Positions 1-4,734 of a stretch of 8,971 nucleotides of DNA are shown here, in pieces. The stretch is from assembly GCA_027295435.1 (NCBI GenBank), contig JAPUKX010000147.1:1-8971 (forward strand). Reading direction: 5' to 3'. Numbering within the stretch: the first letter of the stretch is position 1; the number at the start of each line of letters is the position of its first letter. A program made the translations under genes and the position numbers. The stretch is from Planctomycetota bacterium (GTDB lineage: Bacteria; Planctomycetota; Phycisphaerae; Phycisphaerales; SM1A02). Below the pieces are notes generated by a model. That model had not been told where the DNA came from. It saw nothing but the letters and a program-made list of their open reading frames with translations, and made no database searches.

Positions 1-130
1 TGGCCAGGGAGCCGAAGATGATGGCGATGACACCGATGACCATCGGCCAGGCGGACGGCCGCTGCGGCATCTCGCCGGGGTCAACCGGCGGCGTCATGAG
101 AGCGGGCGGCGGCAAGTCAGTTGCGCTCAT
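1..130 (-). CDS. Hypothetical membrane protein, N-terminal part only
   Basis: The gene begins with ATG at 130-128 and runs off the left edge, so only 43 residues are visible. They begin MSATDLPPPALMTPPVDPG, a proline-rich, uncharged-to-acidic stretch, and then turn hydrophobic at about residues 28-43 (WPMVIGVIAIIFGSLA), which looks like the start of a transmembrane helix with the N-terminus outside the helix. An AAGAGG ribosome binding site at 143-138 lies 7 bases before the ATG, which supports both the gene and its start. It follows pheS by 54 bases on the same strand and could be read through from it. I do not recognise the family. Short proline-rich membrane proteins of this look are common among planctomycete hypotheticals, but that is an impression and not a match. 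No function is proposed. Confidence 0.72.
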   Translation of the reverse strand, partial: MSATDLPPPALMTPPVDPGEMPQRPSAWPMVIGVIAIIFGSLA

Positions 131-184
131 GCAATTGCCTCTTCTGCCCTGGGCACTTGAATCGGGTACCCGGCCGACTTACGG

Positions 185-1174
185 TCAAAACTGACGCAGA
201 AACCTCGCGTCGTTCTCGAACAGCCAGCGGATGTCCGCGATGCCGTACCTGCGCATGGCGATCCGCTCGATACCCCAGCCGAAGGCGAAACCGGTCCATT
301 GCTCCGGGTCGTAGCCCACGGCCTGGAACACGTTGGGATCAACCATCCCGCAGCCACCCATCTCGGTCCACTGCCACCGGCCCTTGACCTTCATCTTCAT
401 ATCCACCTCAGCAGAGGGCTCGGTGAAGGGGAAGAAGCTTGGGCGCATGCGCACCTCGGCTTGTGGCCCGAAGTACGCCCGGGCAAACTGAAAGAGGGTC
501 GTCTTAAGATCGACCATCGTCACGTTTCGATCGACGTAAAGCCCTTCGACCTGATGGAACATGCTGTAGTGGGTGGCGTCGTGCGTGTCCGGGCGATACA
601 CCCGGCCGATGGAGATGATCTTCAGCGGCGGCTTGGTCCTGGCCATGGTTCGGATCTGCACCGTCGAGGTCTGGCTGCGAAGCATGAGCCCGCCGGCCAG
701 AAAGAAGTTGTCACGCGGATCGCGGGCGGGGTGGTCCGGAGGGATATTCAGCGCCTCGAAATTGTGCCACTCGTCCTCGATCTCCGGTCCGTAGGCGACG
801 CAAAACCCCATGCGGGCAAACACTTCGGTGATCTCGTCGATCGTCTTGCTGATCACGTGCCGGCGGCCGAGACCCATGGGGATGCCCGGCTCGGTGACAT
901 CGATGATCGGCCCCTTACCGCGTGGGGCTTCGCGTGCTAACAACGCCCTCTTCTCGCCGAAGGCCGACTCCAGAGCGGTCTTCACCTCGTTGAGCCGCTT
1001 CCCCACCGCCGGCCGATCCTGCGACGGCACCATCTTCATCGCCGGCCCAATCGCTTTGAGCCGCCCCTTCGTGCCCAAGTAGGTGATCCGCCAGCGCTCC
1101 AGCGCATCGGCGTCGGCGACGTTTTGGAGCTGGGCCAGGCCGGTGGACTCAAGCTCGTGAAGTTCGTCGAGCAT
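185..1174 (-). CDS. pheS: Phenylalanyl-tRNA synthetase alpha subunit
   Basis: This is the catalytic alpha subunit of the cytoplasmic alpha2beta2 enzyme that joins phenylalanine to tRNA-Phe using ATP. The 329 residues match the usual length (about 330-350). Residues 1-85 form the N-terminal coiled-coil tRNA-binding arm (with YLGTKGRLK at 32-40). The class II catalytic core follows: motif 1 around 119-148 (FARMGFCVAYGPEIEDEWHN, then FEALNIPPDHPA), motif 2 around 168-206 (QTSTVQIRTM, GRVYRPDTHDATHYSMFHQ) and motif 3 at 297-309 (FAFGWGIERIAMR). An in-frame ATG at 1261 would add 29 Arg/Pro-rich residues unlike the family, so ATG 1174 is preferred, although no clear Shine-Dalgarno sequence precedes it. 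The gene lies 110 bases after rplQ. Its usual partner pheT is not next to it, which is unusual; the beta subunit must be encoded elsewhere. Confidence 0.96.
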   Translation of the reverse strand: MLDELHELESTGLAQLQNVADADALERWRITYLGTKGRLKAIGPAMKMVPSQDRPAVGKRLNEVKTALESAFGEKRALLAREAPRGKGPIIDVTEPGIPMGLGRRHVISKTIDEITEVFARMGFCVAYGPEIEDEWHNFEALNIPPDHPARDPRDNFFLAGGLMLRSQTSTVQIRTMARTKPPLKIISIGRVYRPDTHDATHYSMFHQVEGLYVDRNVTMVDLKTTLFQFARAYFGPQAEVRMRPSFFPFTEPSAEVDMKMKVKGRWQWTEMGGCGMVDPNVFQAVGYDPEQWTGFAFGWGIERIAMRRYGIADIRWLFENDARFLRQF

Positions 1175-1264
1175 GGGCCGGGCAGTGTAGCGACAAGGCG
1201 GTGGGCTGCTGAACCGACGAGGCGCCCCGGCGGGCGACCGTCGCCGCATACCCAAGGCCAAACC

Positions 1265-1284
1265 CCTCGCCCTTCCGGGCGAGG
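1265..1284 (-). terminator. GC-rich hairpin directly after rplQ
   Basis: A perfect 8-bp stem (CCTCGCCC paired with GGGCGAGG on the minus strand) closes a GGAA loop, which is of the GNRA type. It begins at the base after the rplQ stop codon. The bases that follow are GGTTTGG, so the T-run is poor. It could be a weak intrinsic terminator, a pause or Rho-linked site, or a structure that protects the 3' end of the ribosomal mRNA before pheS. The stem is certain in sequence; the function is inferred. Confidence 0.5.
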
Positions 1285-1944
1285 CTATGTCCCGCTGGTG
1301 TCGCTGGTGTCTTGAGACTTCTGGGGCGCAGCAGCCTCAGCCGGCTTGGCGTCGGCTTCGTCCTGGGCGGCAGCACCTTTGCGGAGCCGGGCGGCGAAGG
1401 CGGTACGGTTGTCGGCTTGTTCCCGACGCCTGGATTCGCCTCCGCCGATCTGCGGTCCTTCTTCCTTGCCAACCAGTTGCAGTTGCACCAGATCAGCCCC
1501 GTCGCCGAGGCGATGCTTGCCGAGCTTGACGATGCGAGTGTAACCGCCGTTCCGGCGCGCGAACATCGGCGCAATCGTCGTCATGATGTGCTGCACCAAC
1601 CGGGGGCTCTTGCGCAGCTCGCCGTAGCGGTTGAACTCGATCTCGCTTTGATCGGGCAAATCGAAGTAGGGGTTGCTCTTTCGGGCGTCGGGTACGTTCG
1701 GGTGCGCCACCCAGGCATGGATTCGCCGATCGTTGATCCTGGCCTCGATCTGCCGGCGGGCGCGGAGGGTGCCCCTCTTGGCGATGGTGATGATCTTCTC
1801 GATGAAAGGTTGAACCGCCTTCGCCTTGGGTAGCGTCGTTTCGACCCGGCCATGCTCGAACAGCCCTGCCGCCAAATTGCGAATCATCGCCCGGCGGTGC
1901 TCTTCGTCACGGCTCAGATGTCTTCCGAAGACACGGTGACGCAT
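1285..1944 (-). CDS. rplQ: 50S ribosomal protein L17, with insertion and C-terminal tail
   Basis: L17 binds 23S rRNA near the peptide exit side of the large subunit. The start MRHRVFGRHLSRDEEHRRAM, residues 21-62 (LFEHGRVETTLPKAKAV, IITIAKRGTLRA) and 125-142 (APMFARRNGGYTRIVKLG) are clear L17 signatures. At 219 residues it is far longer than the usual 115-130. Two parts explain this: an insertion at about 74-113 (rich in charged and aromatic residues, with NPYFDLPDQSEIEFNRYGEL) between the helical domain and the GGYTR segment, and a low-complexity Ala/Glu/Gln/Lys tail from about 160 to 219, ending SQDTSDTSGT. A strong AGGAG site lies upstream of the ATG, with 9 bases between. It is the last ribosomal gene of the alpha operon and follows rpoA by 45 bases. 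Identity is certain; the role of the extra segments is unknown. Confidence 0.96.
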   Translation of the reverse strand: MRHRVFGRHLSRDEEHRRAMIRNLAAGLFEHGRVETTLPKAKAVQPFIEKIITIAKRGTLRARRQIEARINDRRIHAWVAHPNVPDARKSNPYFDLPDQSEIEFNRYGELRKSPRLVQHIMTTIAPMFARRNGGYTRIVKLGKHRLGDGADLVQLQLVGKEEGPQIGGGESRRREQADNRTAFAARLRKGAAAQDEADAKPAEAAAPQKSQDTSDTSGT

Positions 1945-1989
1945 ATGAAAGGACTCCTGGAAGATTGCCGGAGGTGAGGCTTTGCAGAG

Positions 1990-2988
1990 CTACGCTTGCA
2001 CTGGACCTTCGGGAAGTCGCATACCGAGGCTGAGCCCAAGCTCTTCGAGCTTTCGCTTCACCTCACGAAGAGACGTTTTGCCGAAGCTGCGTACCGCCAA
2101 TAGATCGCCCTCATCTTTTTGCACCAGCTCGCGGATGGTTCGGATGTCGGCCGTTTCCAGACAGTTGCCGGCTCGAACCGAAAGATTCAGATCGCTGATG
2201 GGCATGATGAGCTTGCGGACGAGCTCTTCATCCACGCTGGCGGCGGCGCTGGCCTCGGCGGACACCTGCTCGACGCCCAACTCGAAGTACTGTACGAAGG
2301 GGTTGAGGTGCTTGCGAAGGATCTTCGCAGCCTCCACCAGGGTCGTTTCAGGTGACATCGTGCCATCGGTCCAGATGTCCATGATCATTCGGTCGAAGTT
2401 GGTCCTCTGGCCGACGCGGGTATCCTCGACGCGGTAGCGAACGCGCTGCACGGGGCTGAACACCGCATCGATGGCGATCTCGCCGATGACCTGCTCCTCG
2501 CCCTGGGCATACTGCTCCGACGCCGGCTGATAGCCTCGGCCCTTGGCGACGCGCATTTCAGCCTCGAAATCAACCTCCTCGGCCAGCGTGGCGATGACGT
2601 GATCCGGATTGTGAATGGTCACTGCGGTATCGGCTTCGATGAGATCCGCCGTGACCTCCCCGGGCCCGGTCGCCGCGAGGCGCATCGTCTTGGACTCGTC
2701 GCTGTCGAGGCTCACCACCAATCCTTTGAGGTTGAGGATGATGTCGACAACGTCCTCCAGCACCCCAGGCAGGGTGGAGAACTCGTGCTCAACGCGCTCG
2801 ATTCTCGCGCTGACGACGGCTGCCCCCTGGATACTGGACAGGAGGATTCGGCGGAGGCTGTTGCCGACCGTCGTGCCGAAGCCTCGCTCGAACGGCTCCA
2901 CGACAAACCGTCCAAAAGTTTTCGTGCGTGAACGATCATCCACGCGCACCTGGGCCGGCAGCTCCAGCCCTCGCCATCGAACATGCAT
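1990..2988 (-). CDS. rpoA: DNA-directed RNA polymerase alpha subunit
   Basis: Alpha forms the dimer on which RNA polymerase assembles, and its C-terminal domain contacts promoter UP elements and activators. The 332 residues match the family length. The N-terminal dimerisation domain shows FGRFVVEPFERGFGTTVGNS followed by LRRILLSSIQGAAV (25-58), then NLKGLVV at 86-92. The insert domain and the RTNFDRMIMDIWTDG segment (195-209) are typical. An acidic/Ala linker at about 236-255 leads to the C-terminal domain at 263-324, where LSVRAGNCL (269-277) holds Arg272, the equivalent of the DNA-contacting Arg265 of E. coli, and RSFGKTSLREVKRKL (300-314) forms the helix-hairpin-helix part. GGAG at 3000-2997 lies 8 bases before the ATG. 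rpoA follows rpsK directly, without rpsD, across a 214-base spacer that may hold its own promoter. Confidence 0.97.
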   Translation of the reverse strand: MHVRWRGLELPAQVRVDDRSRTKTFGRFVVEPFERGFGTTVGNSLRRILLSSIQGAAVVSARIERVEHEFSTLPGVLEDVVDIILNLKGLVVSLDSDESKTMRLAATGPGEVTADLIEADTAVTIHNPDHVIATLAEEVDFEAEMRVAKGRGYQPASEQYAQGEEQVIGEIAIDAVFSPVQRVRYRVEDTRVGQRTNFDRMIMDIWTDGTMSPETTLVEAAKILRKHLNPFVQYFELGVEQVSAEASAAASVDEELVRKLIMPISDLNLSVRAGNCLETADIRTIRELVQKDEGDLLAVRSFGKTSLREVKRKLEELGLSLGMRLPEGPVQA

Positions 2989-3045
2989 CGTCTCTGCTCC
3001 AATCGCTCAGCAGTGTCTCCATCGAATGTCCCGCGGGGTATCGGA

Positions 3046-3074
3046 GATCAGGCAGGTCCTGCTGATCGACCTGC
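3046..3074 (-). promoter_or_regulatory. Two mutually exclusive hairpins in the rpoA leader
   Basis: Two inverted repeats overlap in the rpsK-rpoA spacer. Hairpin A (3046-3067) pairs GATCA with TGATC and GCAG with CTGC, giving 9 bp with one bulged base and a 3-base loop. Hairpin B (3052-3074) pairs GCAGGTC with GACCTGC, 7 bp around a 9-base loop. They share bases 3052-3067, so only one can form at a time. Such an arrangement is seen in switching leaders, but here it may be chance. It sits 58-86 bases before the rpoA start. Confidence 0.3.
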
Positions 3075-3124
3075 AGGCTCCTTCTTTCCCGGGGGGAACG
3101 GTCATCGTCATCGATCGGGGATTG

Positions 3125-3153
3125 ATTGTAGAGGCCCGGAGCTGGGCGACCAA
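3125..3153 (-). promoter_or_regulatory. Weak candidate promoter before rpoA
   Basis: On the minus strand a TTGGTC box (3153-3148) is followed after 17 bases by TACAAT (3130-3125). The -10 box matches the sigma70 consensus at 5 of 6 positions and the -35 box at only 3 of 6. It would give rpoA and rplQ a leader of about 130 bases that contains the alternative hairpins. The call rests on consensus and spacing alone. Confidence 0.3.
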
Positions 3154-3202
3154 GGCCTCAGCAAAGCCTGTATTTTCTCGTCGTGCCTCCATCAGATCGC
3201 GG

Positions 3203-3577
3203 TTACACCCGCCGCCTCTTGCGAGGCCGGCATCCATTGTGGGGCGTCGGCGTGTGATCCTCGACGGCGCTGACTCTCAGTCCATTGGCCTGCAAGGCGG
3301 TGATGGCCGACTCTCGCCCGCTGCCGGGGCCTTTCACGTGAACCTCAATCTCCCGCATACCCATTCGTCTGGCCTTGACCGCCACCTTCTCCGCGGCACG
3401 GGAGGCGGCAAACGGCGTGGCCTTGCGGGCACCCTTGAACCCGACGGTCCCGGCTGAATCCCAAGCCAGCGTCTCACCGTCGATGTCGGTGATGGTGATC
3501 ATCGTGTTGTTGAACGTCGCCTTGATATGGGCGATGCCCTTGATGACGTTCTTGCGGATCTTCCTTTTCTTCGCCAT
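3203..3577 (-). CDS. rpsK: 30S ribosomal protein S11
   Basis: S11 sits on the platform of the small subunit, binding 16S rRNA with S18 and S21 near the mRNA exit channel. The 124 residues are near the usual 125-130. Clear family segments are KKRKIRKNVIKGIAHIKATF (3-22), NNTMITITD (23-31), the ARKATPFAASRAAE stretch (50-63), VHVKGPGSGRESA (79-91) and the arginine-rich end DHTPTPHNGCRPRKRRRV (107-124). The basic N-terminus and C-terminus are rRNA contacts in known structures. An AAGAGG-like site lies about 10 bases before the ATG. The gene follows rpsM after 130 bases and precedes rpoA. In many bacteria rpsD stands between rpsK and rpoA; here it does not. Confidence 0.97.
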   Translation of the reverse strand: MAKKRKIRKNVIKGIAHIKATFNNTMITITDIDGETLAWDSAGTVGFKGARKATPFAASRAAEKVAVKARRMGMREIEVHVKGPGSGRESAITALQANGLRVSAVEDHTPTPHNGCRPRKRRRV

Positions 3578-3707
3578 GGATAAACGACCTCTTCGCGACC
3601 GTTAGTTCTTACCCGCCAACCCTTCAATCGTTCAGACCGCGATCGGCCTGCCAACTTGTCACCCCGCAATTGAACACGCCCAACCGCAGGACGGAGAGAT
3701 TGTTGCT

Positions 3708-4088
3708 CTAGTGGCCCCTCACACCCTTCTTGCCAGCGACCGTCTTCCTCTTTCCCTTCCGGGTACGAGCGTTGCACCGTGTGCGCTGGCCACGCACCGG
3801 GAGTCCCCGGCGATGGCGCTCGCCGCGATAGCTACGGATGTCCTTGAGACGCTGAATGTGCTGCTGCACCTGGCGGCGAAGCGCACCTTCAATAATGTAT
3901 CCCGCATCAATAATGGATGCGATCTGGCTGACTTCCTGGTCCGTGAGTTCTGACGATCGCTTTTCGGGAGAGATTCCCGCTTCGGCCAGGATATCGTCGG
4001 CGGCCTTCGGGCCGATGCCGTGGATATACCGCAAGCAATAGCGGATCTTCTTCTTCTCGGGAATGTCTACGCCGGCAATACGTGGCAC
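3708..4088 (-). CDS. rpsM: 30S ribosomal protein S13
   Basis: S13 lies in the head of the small subunit, contacts P-site tRNA with its C-terminal tail and takes part in the bridge to the large subunit. The 126 residues match the family. Visible parts are the start xPRIAGVDIPEKKKIR, the helix-hairpin-helix-like YIHGIGPKAADDIL (21-34), RRQVQQHIQRLKDIRSYRG (71-89) and the conserved basic end RHRRGLPVRGQRTRCNARTR (91-110) followed by a lysine-rich tail. The start codon is GTG (4088-4086), read as Met, and a well-placed GGAG site supports it. It follows rpmJ after 80 bases. In E. coli this leader is the S4 repression target; with rpsD absent from this cluster, that control is not to be assumed. 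Confidence 0.97.
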   Translation of the reverse strand: MPRIAGVDIPEKKKIRYCLRYIHGIGPKAADDILAEAGISPEKRSSELTDQEVSQIASIIDAGYIIEGALRRQVQQHIQRLKDIRSYRGERHRRGLPVRGQRTRCNARTRKGKRKTVAGKKGVRGH

Positions 4089-4095
4089 GCTACTG

Positions 4096-4099
4096 CTCC
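4096..4099 (-). promoter_or_regulatory. Ribosome binding site that fixes the GTG start of rpsM
   Basis: GGAG on the minus strand (within TTGGAGC) lies 7 bases before the GTG at 4088. No in-frame ATG gives the canonical PRIAGVDIP start, so this site decides for GTG. Confidence 0.7.
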
Positions 4100-4168
4100 A
4101 ATCTTAGGCTCGCCCACGGCCTCAGGCCGCCTTGGCGGATTCTCGTGCCAATCGGTGGTCCCGCATGG

Positions 4169-4285
4169 TCATTTCTGTCGTTGCTTGAGTCGCGGATTCT
4201 TCTTGTTGATGACGTACCGTCTTCCCTTGCGAATGACGATCTGGCAATCCTTGGTGCGCCTCTTGATGCTGCTTCGAACTTTCAT
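4169..4285 (-). CDS. rpmJ: 50S ribosomal protein L36, form without most zinc ligands
   Basis: L36 is the smallest large-subunit protein and binds 23S rRNA near the base of the stalk. This 38-residue gene begins MKVRSSIKRR and ends NPRLKQRQK, with KGRRYVINKK in the middle, all typical of the family and of its usual length. Standard L36 holds a zinc with Cys11, Cys14, Cys27 and His33. Here only Cys14 remains; position 11 is Thr, 27 is Asn and 33 is Leu. It therefore belongs to the zinc-free type, although it lacks the longer N-terminal part usual in the enterobacterial zinc-free paralog. No Shine-Dalgarno sequence is visible in the 35 bases before the ATG, where CACCTGTCACCTG forms a short direct repeat. 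It lies between infA and rpsM as in many bacteria. A second, zinc-binding copy elsewhere in the genome cannot be excluded. Confidence 0.93.
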   Translation of the reverse strand: MKVRSSIKRRTKDCQIVIRKGRRYVINKKNPRLKQRQK

Positions 4286-4323
4286 CGTGAAATCAGGGGC
4301 AGGTGACAGGTGAAAGGATTCAG

Positions 4324-4357
4324 GCCAATAGCCGATCGCTAGCGCCTAGTGCCGATA
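4324..4357. repeat. Degenerate 7-base tandem repeat over the infA stop codon
   Basis: Read on the plus strand the units are GCCAATA, GCCGATC, GCTAGC (one base short), GCCTAGT and GCCGATA. The infA stop codon (4348-4346) lies inside the array. The 12-base string GCCTAGTGCCGA at 4344-4355 also occurs exactly in the array after rplR at 7681-7692. This array is the more degenerate of the two. Confidence 0.5.
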
Positions 4358-4561
4358 CGTGATTCGTCCCTTGGTCGTATCATACTGGCTCATTTCAACG
4401 GTCACCCGATCGCCGGGCAGGATGCGAATGAAGAACTTGCGCATCTTGCCGCTCACGTAGGCGAGGATGACGTGGTCGTTCTCGAGCTTCACCTTGAACC
4501 TGGCGTCTGGCAACGCTTCCGTGACTTCGCCCTCAAGGGTGATCTTTTCCTCTTTGGCCAT
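4346..4561 (-). CDS. infA: Translation initiation factor IF-1
   Basis: IF-1 occupies the A site of the 30S subunit during initiation and works with IF-2 and IF-3. The 71 residues form a single S1-like OB-fold domain: MAKEEKITLEGEVTEALPDA, RFKVKLENDHVILAYVSGKM, RKFFIRILPGDRVTVEMSQY and DTTKGRITYRH, each matching the family in order (usual length 72). The open frame continues far upstream into the secY region, but that extension is not IF-1-like, and MAKEEK is the canonical start. The Shine-Dalgarno sequence is weak: the nearest AGGA is about 15 or more bases from the ATG. A good promoter lies about 110 bases upstream, so infA probably leads a transcription unit that includes the alpha operon genes. 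The stop codon lies within a 7-base tandem repeat. Confidence 0.96.
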   Translation of the reverse strand: MAKEEKITLEGEVTEALPDARFKVKLENDHVILAYVSGKMRKFFIRILPGDRVTVEMSQYDTTKGRITYRH

Positions 4562-4667
4562 CGGCGTGCTGATTGTCTGTCCTACAGTTCGGTGACGGCA
4601 CCGGCCCGCCTGGATAACCCTAAGCGCCCGCACGCCACGGCCCTGTCGCCAATCCGGCGAGCCGGGG

Positions 4668-4695
4668 AGTATACCCCTTGGCGGGCAGTTCTCAA
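4668..4695 (-). promoter_or_regulatory. Candidate sigma70-type promoter for infA and the alpha operon
   Basis: The minus strand reads TTGAGA (4695-4690), 16 bases, then TATACT (4673-4668). Each box matches consensus at 5 of 6 positions with near-ideal spacing. It lies in the 173-base spacer between secY and infA, just after the secY stop, and predicts a start near 4661 and a leader of about 100 bases. A palindrome CTCCGGCCGGAG (4698-4709) sits directly upstream of the -35 box, and GGGG-TATACT-CCCC forms a small inverted repeat over the -10 box. Confidence 0.6.
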
Positions 4696-4734
4696 GCCTC
4701 CGGCCGGAGCCGATGGAACCCGGTCGGTCATGCG

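Noticed and set aside
299..940. Plus-strand 213-codon open frame antisense to pheS
   Set aside because: It is a His/Leu/Asp-rich shadow of pheS without recognisable motifs.
1175..1261. N-terminal extension of pheS by 29 residues from the ATG at 1261
   Set aside because: The residues are Arg/Pro/Ser-rich and unlike any PheS N-terminus, which normally begins close to the LDELHELE coiled coil.
3007..3189. Possible 61-residue minus-strand gene (MEARRENTGF...) in the rpsK-rpoA spacer
   Set aside because: It has no ribosome binding site, is open further upstream in a frame shadowing rpsK, resembles no S4 or other protein I know, and overlaps the hairpins. Non-coding leader is more likely.
4115..4138. 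Small hairpins (CGGCC-TCA-GGCCG and CCGCC-TT-GGCGG) before rpsM
   Set aside because: They are short, overlap each other, have very tight loops and are expected by chance at this GC content; not enough to call a regulatory element.
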